Positions 27,945 through 37,125 of a DNA stretch of 64,000 bases are shown in pieces. Source of the DNA: an uncultured Saprospiraceae bacterium (lineage in GTDB: Bacteria; Bacteroidota; Bacteroidia; Chitinophagales; Saprospiraceae); assembly GCA_937139495.1 (NCBI GenBank), contig CAKZQC010000014.1, forward strand, positions 124,001 through 188,000. Direction: 5' to 3'. A program made the position numbers and the translations under genes. The notes under the pieces are model-generated. The model was not told the origin of the DNA. It ran no database searches and saw only the letters and a program-made list of their open reading frames with translations. The first letter of the stretch is position 1. Every line of letters begins with the position of its first letter.

Positions 27945-28946
27945 ATGAGTTTATTAAACTTCCAGAAACCAGAAAAAATCTTATTGCAAAAAGCAGACGA
28001 TTTTGAGGGTCAATTTGAGTTCAAACCTTTAGAGCCAGGATTTGGGCAAACTATCGGTAATTCTCTACGTAGAGTATTACTTTCTTCTTTAGAAGGGTAT
28101 GCTATTTCTGCTATTCGTATTCGCGGCGTCGATCACGAATTCTCTTCTATCAAAGGAGTGGTAGAAGATGTTGTCGACATTATACTTAATCTTAAGCAAG
28201 TACGCTTGAAATGTGTGATGGAAAGTGATGAGGAGATAGAAGCACAAACCATATATACTACAATCAGTGGCAAGGATAAATTAACTGCTGGTGATTTGGG
28301 TGATAGTACCAACGTATTTGAAGTAACTAATCCTGATTTGGTAATTTGCCACATGGAAACTTCTGTTACTTTAGAAATCGAATTAACAGTAAGCAAAGGT
28401 AGAGGTTATGCTCCTGCGGAAGAAAACTTACCAAAAGATGCTCCTATTGGATTGATTCCTATTGATGCTATTTATACACCTATCAAGAACGTTAAATATA
28501 GCGTGTCTAGTAGCCGTGTAGGTCAACGTACCGATTATGGTAAATTGACAATGGACATCAAAACTGATGGAACTATTCATCCAGAATATGCAATCAAAGA
28601 GGCTGCTAAAATATTGATTCAACACTTGATGCTTATCTCTGATGAGAATATTACATTTAGTGATGAGTCTAAGAAAGAAGATAACATTGTTGATGAGCAC
28701 ATCTTACACATGCGCAAATTGCTCAAAACTTCATTGGAAGATCTATTTCTTTCTGTTCGTGCTTACAACTGTCTTAAAGCTGCTAAGATTAACTCTTTGG
28801 CAGAATTGGTGCAGTACGAAACACATGAACTACTCAAATTCCGCAATTTTGGTAAAAAATCGTTGGTAGAAATTGAAGAATTGCTCAACGAAAAAGGTCT
28901 TTCTTTCGGAATGGACTTGTCTAAATACAAATTGGACGAAGAATAA
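27945..28946 (+). CDS. rpoA: RNA polymerase alpha subunit
   Basis: The 333-residue protein has an N-terminal assembly domain with FKPLEPGFGQTIGNSLRRVLLSS (positions about 26-48) and VEDVVDIILNLKQ. The C-terminal domain has AYNCLKAAKINSLAELVQY and the helix NFGKKSLVEIEELL, which contact UP elements and activators. Length is normal. Confidence 0.99.
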   Translation: MSLLNFQKPEKILLQKADDFEGQFEFKPLEPGFGQTIGNSLRRVLLSSLEGYAISAIRIRGVDHEFSSIKGVVEDVVDIILNLKQVRLKCVMESDEEIEAQTIYTTISGKDKLTAGDLGDSTNVFEVTNPDLVICHMETSVTLEIELTVSKGRGYAPAEENLPKDAPIGLIPIDAIYTPIKNVKYSVSSSRVGQRTDYGKLTMDIKTDGTIHPEYAIKEAAKILIQHLMLISDENITFSDESKKEDNIVDEHILHMRKLLKTSLEDLFLSVRAYNCLKAAKINSLAELVQYETHELLKFRNFGKKSLVEIEELLNEKGLSFGMDLSKYKLDEE

Positions 28947-29034
28947 AAAATAATTATTTTTATATTAATATATATTGCAGTAACGGAATCATCAATAAGA
29001 TGTAGTATGTGCTGTGACGTAAACCTTATTTATA

Positions 29035-29547
29035 ATGAGACACGGTAAAAAGTTTAACCACTTAAGTAGAAAGAAAGCACATAGAAAAGCATTGCTTCAA
29101 AATATGGCTATCTCTTTAATTGAGCACAAGCGTATCAGTACTACTTTGGCTAAAGCAAAAGAATTGCGTAAGTTTGTAGAGCCATTGATTACTAGAGCTA
29201 AAAAATCTCAAACTGCAGAGACTACAGCTATTTCTTCTCACAATATCAGAGTTGTTTATCGCTATTTGCAAAACAAAGAAGCTGTAAAAACACTTTGTAA
29301 TGATATTGCTGCTAAAGTAGCAACTAGAGAAGGTGGTTACGTGCGTATCTTACGTACAGGGTTCCGTCAAAAAGATGCAGCTGAAATGTGTATCATCGAG
29401 TTAGTTGATTACAACACTGATGCACTCGAAGGCGTAACTAAGAAGAAAAAACGTACTCGTAGAAGTCGTCGTAAAAGTTCTGACAATGCAGTTAACACTG
29501 CAGCAGTTGAAACAACGACTACAACTTCAAGCGAAGAAGAAGAGTAG
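29035..29547 (+). CDS. rplQ: 50S ribosomal protein L17 with C-terminal extension
   Basis: The L17 core (about 120 residues) is intact: [20 protein letters not shown], then [15 protein letters not shown], and [22 protein letters not shown]. About 50 further residues form a basic stretch ([12 protein letters not shown]) followed by a Thr/Ser/Glu tail ending in EEEE. Such tails occur in Bacteroidota L17. It is last gene of the operon; a terminator follows. Confidence 0.98.
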   Translation: MRHGKKFNHLSRKKAHRKALLQNMAISLIEHKRISTTLAKAKELRKFVEPLITRAKKSQTAETTAISSHNIRVVYRYLQNKEAVKTLCNDIAAKVATREGGYVRILRTGFRQKDAAEMCIIELVDYNTDALEGVTKKKKRTRRSRRKSSDNAVNTAAVETTTTTSSEEEE

Positions 29548-29577
29548 ATTTATCTGTTCTTTTGACAATAATAAAGT

Positions 29578-29612
29578 AAAGCTGTTCTATTCATTTAGAA
29601 CAGCTTTTTTTT
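29578..29612 (+). terminator. intrinsic terminator of the ribosomal superoperon
   Basis: A perfect 12-bp stem (29578-29589 with 29596-29607) is followed by a run of T. It lies 30 bp after rplQ. Confidence 0.85.
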
Positions 29613-29638
29613 GATGCCATTACTTCTTATACTCTTTT

Positions 29639-30997
29639 ATGCTCCATCGACTCCATCGCTTAATCAATCAATTGCTCGGTAATGAGCTTGATCAGAAAAT
29701 CAAGCAGTATTTTATTAGTGGTGCGTATCAATCTATTTTGCTACAAGCTGCTATTGCTATCATTACTTTTTGTTCTGCCTTGTTGGTGGCTAGGATTACA
29801 GGTGACAAAGGCTTCGGAATCTATACAACTGTTTTTACTTGGATTTCGATCTGGAGTGTAGGAGCTACACTTGGTCTAGATGATTTGGTACTGAAGCAAA
29901 TTCCGATATATAAACAAAAAGAAGCTCCAGCAAGCGTCAATACACTGATTCGGTGGACGACTAAGTGGGGGTTTGTTGCAGGTGTTTTGGTTGCTGTTAT
30001 ATTATTACTGCTCAGTAAGTACAGCAACATAAATGGACTATACCAATATTATGATTATTACTGTTGGGCGGTGTGGTGTATTCCGTTGTTTGTGCTGATG
30101 CACATTGGTCAAGCGACTTTGCGAGGACTCAAATTGATGTGGTGGGGACAGTTTGCCGAGAAATTTGTCCAACCGATTGCTTTTTTTGCTTTTCTAGTTA
30201 TTTGCTACTTGTTGTATGGGAGTAGCATGACCGATTATCAGGCGATTATAGCCAGAACGTTGTCCTTTGTGGTCGTTGCTGTCGTAGCGTTGTACTTGCT
30301 GTATCGATATACCAAGGAATACCTACATAGTTCGGTAGCTGCTCCTCAGCAACAATGGACAAAAAGTTGTCTTTATTTTGCGGCTACTTCCTTGTTGTAT
30401 ATCATCAATACAAGAGTTGATATTTTATTTTTGAGCTTTTACGAAGTGCCTGTAGAGGAGATTGCTTATTACAATGCAGCACTCAAGCTGTCCGATATTG
30501 CCTTGATTCCTTTTGCGGTGCTTTATACGGTTACAGCACCTGTTTTTGCTGAGCTGTTTGCCCAAAAAAACATGAAAAAGCTACAGTTGTTTTATACCAA
30601 AACAACTCGCTTGGCTTGCCTGCTAATCGGGGCTATTCTATTAGGGTTGGTCGTAACAGGCAACTGGTTATTGGCACTTTTTGGGGCTAATTTTCAGGCA
30701 GCTTATCCTATTTTACTGATTCTGTGTGGAGTCAAGTTCATACACGTGGCAGTAGGACCTGCCAATTACTTGATGATGATGATAGGGCTAGAACGAGCCG
30801 CAACTTATATATTACTATTGAGTGTAGGAGTTACTTTTTTGCTTAATATACTCTTCATTCCTTGGCTGGGTAGTATTGGAGCTGCTTACGCCACCTTAGG
30901 CGGTTTAGTAGTGTTTGAGTTATTGGTGACAATCGTGGTTTATAAACAAAGTGGAATTATGCCAACAATTATAGGCTCTATTTCAAATAAAGAATAA
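29639..30997 (+). CDS. oligosaccharide flippase / polysaccharide export protein (MATE/Wzx-like)
   Basis: This 452-residue protein has about 12-14 membrane helices and short loops. The N-terminal region (ISGAYQSILLQAAIAIITFCSALLVARITG ... FGIYTTVFTWISIWSV, positions about 27-65) is typical of Wzx/MurJ-like flippases of the MOP superfamily. The pattern ARITGDKGFGIYTT matches the LGxxxFG-type motif of the family. It would move lipid-linked saccharides across the inner membrane. It is preceded by the rplQ terminator and followed by a separate gene; no polysaccharide cluster surrounds it, so the substrate is unknown. Confidence 0.8.
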   Translation: MLHRLHRLINQLLGNELDQKIKQYFISGAYQSILLQAAIAIITFCSALLVARITGDKGFGIYTTVFTWISIWSVGATLGLDDLVLKQIPIYKQKEAPASVNTLIRWTTKWGFVAGVLVAVILLLLSKYSNINGLYQYYDYYCWAVWCIPLFVLMHIGQATLRGLKLMWWGQFAEKFVQPIAFFAFLVICYLLYGSSMTDYQAIIARTLSFVVVAVVALYLLYRYTKEYLHSSVAAPQQQWTKSCLYFAATSLLYIINTRVDILFLSFYEVPVEEIAYYNAALKLSDIALIPFAVLYTVTAPVFAELFAQKNMKKLQLFYTKTTRLACLLIGAILLGLVVTGNWLLALFGANFQAAYPILLILCGVKFIHVAVGPANYLMMMIGLERAATYILLLSVGVTFLLNILFIPWLGSIGAAYATLGGLVVFELLVTIVVYKQSGIMPTIIGSISNKE

Positions 30998-31003
30998 AAA
31001 ACT

Positions 31004-31011
31004 TACCTTTG
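31004..31011 (+). promoter_or_regulatory. possible -7 box of the antiporter gene
   Basis: TACCTTTG fits the TAnnTTTG consensus and lies 74 bp before the antiporter start. No clear TTG is found at the -33 position. Confidence 0.35.
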
Positions 31012-31084
31012 AGAATTAACTGATTGTAACGTATTAAATTGTAATACAAATTTTTTACCCAAGTATTTATAAAACACAACAACA

Positions 31085-32170
31085 ATGGATTTATTAATAG
31101 CAATAGGATTACTGATTGTAGGATTTGTAATCTTGATAAAAGGAGCTGATTTTCTAGTAGATGGAGCGTCAGCTATTGCCAAACGATTCAATATTTCAGA
31201 TATTATTATTGGCTTGACTATCGTCTCTTTTGGTACTTCAGCACCTGAGTTGGTCGTCAATATTGGTGCTGCTATGGAAGGTAAGCACGCCATGATATTT
31301 GGCAATGTATTAGGGAGCAATATATTTAACACCTGCTTGATATTGGGTGTTGCTGGATTGATATATCCATTGGTCGTACAGCGTGCTACGGTACGTTTAG
31401 AATTGCCGTTTTCTATTGCGATAGTCGGATTGATGTACTTTTTGGCAAATGATATGCTGTTTTTAGGAGCTGCCCAAAATACCTTCTCAAAGGTAGATGG
31501 TGGTATTTTATTAGCACTATTTGGAGGGTTTTTGTACTATGTCTATAAGAGTGCCAAATCTTCTACAGTAGTACCTACACAGAGTGATGTAGTATCACCT
31601 CAAAGCTCTACAGTTTTAGATGATGACTTTTTGAAAAACGTTCAGCCAGGTGTAGAAACCGATATTCCTGAACCTACAGGAAGTATATGGAAAGATTTTG
31701 CATTCGTTGTATTTGGTATGGCGGGACTTATTTTGGGAGGCAATTTAGTACTTGACAATGCGGTATTTTTAGCTAAAACGTTCGGTATGACTGAGCGTAT
31801 CATTGGGCTAACGGTGGTTGCGATTGGTACGTCATTGCCAGAATTGGCAACATCTGTTGTGGCAGCCCTCAAAAAGAATAGCGATATTGCGGTGGGCAAT
31901 GTGGTAGGTTCTAACATATTCAATGTATTACTTGTATTGGGGGCTAGTTCGGTATTGGCTCCAGTAGGGAGTCCTGTTGTTTATGATATCGCCTCCAATT
32001 TTGATGTATATTTCTTGATTGCCGCTTCTTTCTTATTGTTCGTGTTTTTGTTTACAGGCAAAAAAGGTGCGGTAGTAGATGGAGCAAAAACTTATGTAGT
32101 CGATAAGTGGCAAGCAGCTGTTTTGTTAGTAGCGGTTGTTGGGTATATTGGTTATTTGTTTGTAGTATAA
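31085..32170 (+). CDS. calcium/sodium antiporter (CaCA family, YrbG-like)
   Basis: This 361-residue membrane protein has two inverted alpha repeats that mark the family. The first is GTSAPELVVNIGAA with GNVLGSNIFN; the second is GTSLPELATSVVAA with GNVVGSNIFN. Each carries the ion-binding Glu and the Asn of the paired motifs. A soluble Ser/Asp-rich linker (about 155-195) separates the halves. Family members exchange Ca2+ (or K+) for Na+ across the inner membrane. It is monocistronic, with a terminator after the stop. Confidence 0.93.
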   Translation: MDLLIAIGLLIVGFVILIKGADFLVDGASAIAKRFNISDIIIGLTIVSFGTSAPELVVNIGAAMEGKHAMIFGNVLGSNIFNTCLILGVAGLIYPLVVQRATVRLELPFSIAIVGLMYFLANDMLFLGAAQNTFSKVDGGILLALFGGFLYYVYKSAKSSTVVPTQSDVVSPQSSTVLDDDFLKNVQPGVETDIPEPTGSIWKDFAFVVFGMAGLILGGNLVLDNAVFLAKTFGMTERIIGLTVVAIGTSLPELATSVVAALKKNSDIAVGNVVGSNIFNVLLVLGASSVLAPVGSPVVYDIASNFDVYFLIAASFLLFVFLFTGKKGAVVDGAKTYVVDKWQAAVLLVAVVGYIGYLFVV

Positions 32171-32197
32171 ATAGGTTAAGCCTTGTTGCTTAATGAG

Positions 32198-32230
32198 ATA
32201 GGAGCTTTCTACTAGATGGAAAGCTCCTAT
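32198..32230 (+). terminator. intrinsic terminator after the antiporter gene
   Basis: A perfect 12-bp stem (32198-32209 with 32219-32230) with a 9-nt loop is followed by a T-rich stretch. Confidence 0.65.
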
Positions 32231-32410
32231 TTCTATTTAATTGTTTTTTTGTAAACTTTTTTTGATGCCAAAACTAGTATAAATAAAGGTTAGTGCGTTT
32301 AAAGTGTATTAAAAATATAAACAAAATTGATAAAATGTACTTGTTTGATTTGTCGCAATACTTGATATTTGCTATTGTTAATTCATTGATAGCCATCAAA
32401 AATAAAAAAC

Positions 32411-33655
32411 ATGAAAACATATCGCAATTATCTAATGGCAGTAACTATTTTGTTGTTAACAGCTTGTCAGAAAGAGAAGTCTACCCCTGCTCCCTTACCA
32501 CAACCACCACTTACGACTAGCCAGCAAGTACAAAACAACAATCAATTTGCTTGGGACTTGTATCAAGAAGTAGTAGATGAGACCGAAAATCAACTATTGT
32601 CACCTTATAGTATTTCAAGTGCTTTGGCAATGACCTATGCAGGAGCGGACGGGAACACGGCTACTGAGATGCAGCAAGTATTTGGTTTTGGAGCTAACAA
32701 TAGTACATTCCATCAAGATTTTAACCAACTAAAATTGGACTTGCAGGCTAATATCAATCGTCCAAGCAATAGTCAGCTTAAGGTAGTGAATCAGTTGTGG
32801 CGGAACAATCAAGTGAATTTCTTGCCAGCCTTTGAGACCACGATGCAAAACGAGTATGCAGCACCTGTATTGGCACGTAGTTTTGAGACACCTGAACTCA
32901 TACGTCAAGAAATTAATCATTGGGTAGAACAAGAAACTAATGAGCTCGTTCAAGAATTATTGCCAGAAGAGTTTATCAAACGTAATACAGCTACAGTATT
33001 GGTCAATGCACTTTATTTGTCGGCAGATTGGGAAATACCTTTCAATGTGACCAGTACGAGCCCGCAACCTTTCCATGCTAGTACAGGATCTACAACCGTG
33101 GATATGATGACTACTTCGATTCCGTGCAGCAATGTCAAATATATGGAAGATAATAGTGTAGAAATGCTGGAATTGTACCTGAAGGATAGAGCAACATCTA
33201 TTACCATATTACTACCCAAAAAAGGTAGTATCAATACATTGGTGCAGAACACTAGCCACACGCAGCTAGAGCAATGGCTTGATAGTTTGGCTACACCCAA
33301 TGCGATGAACTCTAATTTTAGTATCTATTTGCCTAAGTTTGCTTTTACTTCTGCTAGGAGTGTTGTCGGACCATTACAAAATATGGGTATGGTCGATGCA
33401 TTTAATAGTGAGGCTGATTTTTCTAAAATGGCAGAGGGAGAATTACAAATTGGTGATATACGGCATAAAGCGGCTATCAAATTGCATGAAGGTGGGATAG
33501 AAGCCGCAGCAGCAACGGCAGTAGGTGTTATTGTTGGAGGTGTTCCATTTGTAGAACGCGTAGTCAATATTAATAAGCCTTTTGTTATGCTTATTCGTGA
33601 AGTAGAAACAGGGAGTATTTTGTTTGTAGGACACGTTGATAATCCTAATTTGTAG
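32411..33655 (+). CDS. serpin family lipoprotein
   Basis: This 414-residue protein begins with a lipoprotein signal peptide (LLLTAC; Cys at 19), then a Pro-rich linker. A full serpin fold follows (NQLLSPYSISSALAMTYAGADG, NALYLSADW, the terminal NKPFVMLIRE and VGHVDNP). The reactive-centre hinge at about 360-369 reads EGGIEAAAAT, the small-residue pattern of inhibitory serpins. The loop then runs through hydrophobic VGVIVGGVPF, so P1 cannot be fixed by eye. It should be a surface or periplasmic suicide inhibitor of serine or cysteine proteases. It stands alone, with a terminator shared with the convergent beta-barrel gene. Confidence 0.95.
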   Translation: MKTYRNYLMAVTILLLTACQKEKSTPAPLPQPPLTTSQQVQNNNQFAWDLYQEVVDETENQLLSPYSISSALAMTYAGADGNTATEMQQVFGFGANNSTFHQDFNQLKLDLQANINRPSNSQLKVVNQLWRNNQVNFLPAFETTMQNEYAAPVLARSFETPELIRQEINHWVEQETNELVQELLPEEFIKRNTATVLVNALYLSADWEIPFNVTSTSPQPFHASTGSTTVDMMTTSIPCSNVKYMEDNSVEMLELYLKDRATSITILLPKKGSINTLVQNTSHTQLEQWLDSLATPNAMNSNFSIYLPKFAFTSARSVVGPLQNMGMVDAFNSEADFSKMAEGELQIGDIRHKAAIKLHEGGIEAAAATAVGVIVGGVPFVERVVNINKPFVMLIREVETGSILFVGHVDNPNL

Positions 33656-33692
33656 TGCGAGTGTAGCTAAATAAAAGACACGACATCAAACT

Positions 33693-33735
33693 AAAAATAC
33701 CGCTAAATAGCTTTTGCTGTTTAGCGGTATTTTTT
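33693..33735. terminator. bidirectional terminator between serpin and beta-barrel genes
   Basis: A perfect 15-bp stem (33693-33707 with 33720-33734) with A and T tracts on both sides separates two convergent genes. Confidence 0.85.
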
Positions 33736-33758
33736 TCATAAAAAGTAGTTGATGATTA

Positions 33759-34631
33759 CTAGAAAGTAACTCCTACTCTCAATGCAATGTTATGCAGCAT
33801 ATTGGTAGGGTTTCTTGTGACTTCTCCGCTAGAACCCAAAGTAGTATTTGGCTCTCTCAAGCGTACTTTATCACCAGTGAAACCATTGGTGACGTCAATC
33901 AAACCAGCGTCGTAATAAATACCAGCAAATAGACGTAAGCCACCATCTGCATTAGGAGCATATTCTACACCTGCACCCATTCCAATACTAAATTGAATCG
34001 GAGTGGCATCTTTCCAAACGTTAGGCTCTTTGGAAGGAGATTCGCTATCTTTGATAGCAAATCCAAAAGCATCTTCTATATAATCTTCTTCGTTGCTATC
34101 TGGAGCATAAATAGAAGCACTAGCATTGACGGGTATGCCTATTTTGACGATAGGCAAGTGGAAAAAAGCACGCATATAACTACTTCCCAACTCATTGGTT
34201 CGTAGTTTGAGACCAATCGGCAATTCTAGATAATTGACACGATAGTTGATACGCGTGAAAGCTTGCATATCGACATCAGTACCATCTGTTGGGGAAGCCC
34301 CCAACGCATCAGCAAAAGTATTTCTATCCAACTCTGAAATAGGCATCAGCGTACCACCATACTTATAGAGAAGTGTACCACCCTTGTTAAGTGCGAAATC
34401 GAGTCCGAAGGTAATGGCGTAATTTTCGCCTTCTGCTAAGTAGTATTCTACTTCCACGCCTACATTCAAGCCTACATTGACAGCTTTGTTTTCTACTTGC
34501 TTATAATCGCTTCCCATTAGCGAAATAACAGGAGCAACGTGTACTCCAAATTTGAAACCCTGAGCTTTGGCAGTATGGTTTGCCAACATAAATACCAATA
34601 GGGTACTGAGTAAAGAAAATCTTTTTAACAT
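33759..34631 (-). CDS. outer-membrane beta-barrel protein (PorT/OmpA-barrel-like)
   Basis: This 290-residue protein has a signal peptide (MLKRFSLLSTLLVFMLANH, cleavage after KAQ). It begins GFKFGVHVAPVISLMGSDY and contains amphipathic strands such as NVGLNVGVEVEYYL and YAITFGLDFALNKGG. It ends with an aromatic strand (HNIALRVGVTF) as outer-membrane barrels do. This is the generic porin-family/outer-membrane beta-barrel fold of Bacteroidota; the substrate is unknown. Acidic loops (EEDYIEDAFG) are probably surface exposed. Confidence 0.75.
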   Translation of the reverse strand: MLKRFSLLSTLLVFMLANHTAKAQGFKFGVHVAPVISLMGSDYKQVENKAVNVGLNVGVEVEYYLAEGENYAITFGLDFALNKGGTLLYKYGGTLMPISELDRNTFADALGASPTDGTDVDMQAFTRINYRVNYLELPIGLKLRTNELGSSYMRAFFHLPIVKIGIPVNASASIYAPDSNEEDYIEDAFGFAIKDSESPSKEPNVWKDATPIQFSIGMGAGVEYAPNADGGLRLFAGIYYDAGLIDVTNGFTGDKVRLREPNTTLGSSGEVTRNPTNMLHNIALRVGVTF

Positions 34632-34850
34632 AGAATCGTTGTTTTTTGATAGAAATAAGCAGAACCAATAAATCGTGATCTATTTGGTTCTTTTTTTCTG
34701 ATGGTTCAATAATAGAATCAAAGAGAATGAAGTAACTTTTAAAGAACTTCAATAATTAAGGTAAGCTAAGGTATTGAATAAATCACTATTTTGATATTTT
34801 CTAGCCTAGATTTTGCTAACTGTCCTACCAAAGTCCCTATAATTACATTA

Positions 34851-35065
34851 GAGTGCGTCTAAAATTATAGTTTTTGATAATTTGTGTAGAATTTTTTTGT
34901 TAGATGAATGCAACGAACTCTTTAGGGTAAGTATCCAGTGGATACTTAGTAGAATGAACTATTAGTGGGCTTTTCATTAATTCATAGCCTTAGCTATGGG
35001 GGAAAAAATAGGCAAAATATAACAAAAAAAATCCATTTCAAATTAATATAACCTTAGACATACTC
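34851..35065. repeat. 215-bp palindromic element R3 (MITE-like) with possible TTA target duplication
   Basis: The left end GAGTGCGTCTAA (34851-34862) matches the reverse complement of the right end (TTAGACATACTC, 35054-35065) at 10 of 12 positions, and imperfect pairing continues for about 50 bp. TTA flanks both ends. Inside are two further hairpins, 34929-34947 and 34983-34998 (CATAGC-CTTA-GCTATG); the latter resembles the core of R1 and R2. There is no ORF. The element fills most of the gap between the beta-barrel gene and gldB. Confidence 0.65.
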
Positions 35066-35120
35066 TTATAATAATGCAATTATAATCAACGTTGTTTAAA
35101 AGTAAAAAAATAAAAAACCG

Positions 35121-36203
35121 ATGAAGAGCATCAAATTAAGTACTTTGTTTCTGATAAGTATCCTTTTTAGCCTTGGTCTAGGGGGGTGTAATGTAACCAC
35201 CAACGAAACACCACGCTACATTCCAGACACAAAAGGAATGGAAAAAACAGTTACGATAGAACGTTTTGAGCAAGACCTTTTTGGATTGGATACCAATCAA
35301 ATCGAAACAGGACTGATGGCATTAAAAAAGAAATATCCTGCTTTTACCTTGCCTTTTTTACAAACGGTATTGCGAGTACCTAGTTTGGCAGCAGAGCAGA
35401 GCGTAGTCAAAGGTTATTTGGGCTATGCCCCTGCTAGAGAAACCTACCAAAAGGTACAAGAGCAGTTCAAGACGATGCCGCTCGTACAAGAGCAACTCAA
35501 TAACCTAGCAACCCACTTTGCGTATTACGAACTGAATACCAATGTGCCAATAACAACTGCTTATACGCACTTGTGCGAATACAGTTACGATAGAGCGATA
35601 GGAGATGGTTATGTGCCGCTTCCGCTAGATATGGCACTTGGTCAGGGGTATCCAGCATATACCCTCGCCAAAATTCCGCTGTATCAACAACGAACTCTCA
35701 ATAGAGAACACCTAGTAGCTAAGGCAGCTTACGCAATAGCCGAAGATATAGTCACTAATATGACCCAGACCAAATCCAGCTTTATGATTGACTATATGCT
35801 GCAAGAAGGAAAGAAATTTTATATCACCGATATTCTATTGCCACAAGTGGCAGATAGCATCAAGTTTAGTTTTTCGAGTCAGCAAATGAGTTATTGCAAT
35901 AGAGGTGAGCTACAACTGTATGAACACCTCAACGACCAAGAATTGCTCTACTCAGACAAGGACAAATTATTCTCGAAGTATATTACCGCAGGTCCTTTCA
36001 ACCCAGCACTATCATTACCCGGCAATAGTGGTACTTGGTTGGGCTATCGTATGGTATTGGCATACGCCAATCAGCAACGCAAATTACTGCAAAAAACAAA
36101 CCCTGAGCTCACTGCCAGAAAAATAGACCAGCGAGTACTACAGCAAATAATAACCGAAAATGATCCTCAGCAATATTTACAAACTTACAAACCGCAGAAA
36201 TAA
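35121..36203 (+). CDS. gldB: gliding motility lipoprotein GldB-like
   Basis: This 360-residue protein starts with a lipoprotein signal (LFSLGLGGC; Cys about 23). The following region has the GldB pattern: TIERFEQDLFGLDT, then LMALKKKYPAF near residue 70. A metallopeptidase-like helical domain continues to LPGNSGTWLGYRMV and the C-terminal VLQQIITENDPQ. In Flavobacterium GldB is needed for gliding and type IX secretion. No gldC gene follows here; phosphatidylserine decarboxylase is next, 57 bp downstream. The protein family occurs beyond gliding species, so motility is not proven. Confidence 0.75.
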   Translation: MKSIKLSTLFLISILFSLGLGGCNVTTNETPRYIPDTKGMEKTVTIERFEQDLFGLDTNQIETGLMALKKKYPAFTLPFLQTVLRVPSLAAEQSVVKGYLGYAPARETYQKVQEQFKTMPLVQEQLNNLATHFAYYELNTNVPITTAYTHLCEYSYDRAIGDGYVPLPLDMALGQGYPAYTLAKIPLYQQRTLNREHLVAKAAYAIAEDIVTNMTQTKSSFMIDYMLQEGKKFYITDILLPQVADSIKFSFSSQQMSYCNRGELQLYEHLNDQELLYSDKDKLFSKYITAGPFNPALSLPGNSGTWLGYRMVLAYANQQRKLLQKTNPELTARKIDQRVLQQIITENDPQQYLQTYKPQK

Positions 36204-36215
36204 CAGATTATTTGC

Positions 36216-36223
36216 TACTTTTG
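36216..36223 (+). promoter_or_regulatory. possible -7 box of psd
   Basis: TACTTTTG matches the TAnnTTTG consensus, 38 bp before the psd start. The -33 element is not convincing. Confidence 0.4.
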
Positions 36224-36260
36224 CAGTCTAGAATCTTTCGTAAAAAAACAAAAATAACTA

Positions 36261-36938
36261 ATGTTCAGATTTCATAAGGAGAGCAAAGCCTCTATCGTTT
36301 TTATTAGTATTGTATCCACTATTCTTATTGTGGTAGCCTTGTGGCTAGTACCTGTTACTCTTTGGTTTTTGCAACTGGTATTAGTGATGTTGGCATTATT
36401 GTTAGTCGTTTTTATATTGCAATTTTTTCGCAATCCTATCCGAGAAATTGCCAAAGCGGATGATAGTGTTATTTATGCTCCAGCAGATGGCAAGATTGTC
36501 GTCATTGAGGAAGTGGAAGAGACCGAATTTTTGAACGAACGCTGTCTTCAGGTGTCTATTTTTATGTCGCCACTCAATGTACACGTCAATAGAAATCCGA
36601 TTAGTGGCAGTATCTTGTACAGCAAGTACCACCCTGGAAAATACCTGATGGCATGGAATCCGAAGGCATCAACCGAAAACGAGCGTACTACCGTCGTGTA
36701 TCAACGAAGTGATGGCAAGCGAATTTTGATGCGTCAAATTGCAGGTTTTCTGGCAAGACGTATTGTCAACTATCTAAAAGTAGGCGATAAGGTAGAACAA
36801 GGTAACGATATGGGATTCATTAAATTAGGCTCTAGGGTAGATTTGTTTTTGCCGTTGGGGACCGACATCAAAGTAACAATGGGTGACATGGTAGAAGGAA
36901 ATTTGACGACTATTGCTCATTTGCCTTTAGGCAAATAA
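36261..36938 (+). CDS. psd: phosphatidylserine decarboxylase, short (PSD-A) form
   Basis: This 225-residue enzyme makes phosphatidylethanolamine from phosphatidylserine at the inner membrane. Two N-terminal hydrophobic helices (about 12-55) are followed by QFFRNPIREI, the active-site region FMSPLNVHVNRNP and the self-cleavage motif GFIKLGSRVDLFLP. Cleavage before Ser191 would leave a pyruvoyl-capped alpha chain. Length and the GSR form of the motif fit the short bacteroidete enzymes. Confidence 0.95.
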   Translation: MFRFHKESKASIVFISIVSTILIVVALWLVPVTLWFLQLVLVMLALLLVVFILQFFRNPIREIAKADDSVIYAPADGKIVVIEEVEETEFLNERCLQVSIFMSPLNVHVNRNPISGSILYSKYHPGKYLMAWNPKASTENERTTVVYQRSDGKRILMRQIAGFLARRIVNYLKVGDKVEQGNDMGFIKLGSRVDLFLPLGTDIKVTMGDMVEGNLTTIAHLPLGK

Positions 36939-37125
36939 TAAGACGTACTGTAGCCTTATATACGTAGTAATAGAGGGAACTATTATCGAAATATGAACAA
37001 GTGTTAATCTTTTGATAATTTACGAATTTTAGGTATGAATATTGCCTTTCATAATCATAGAATGCTTAATTTTACTATACACATTTTAACCATTTTATTT
37101 TTTAATAAACTAAATAATAATTATT

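Noticed and set aside
28947..29034. possible tRNA or small RNA in the rpoA-rplQ gap
   Set aside because: No cloverleaf or GC-rich stem could be found.
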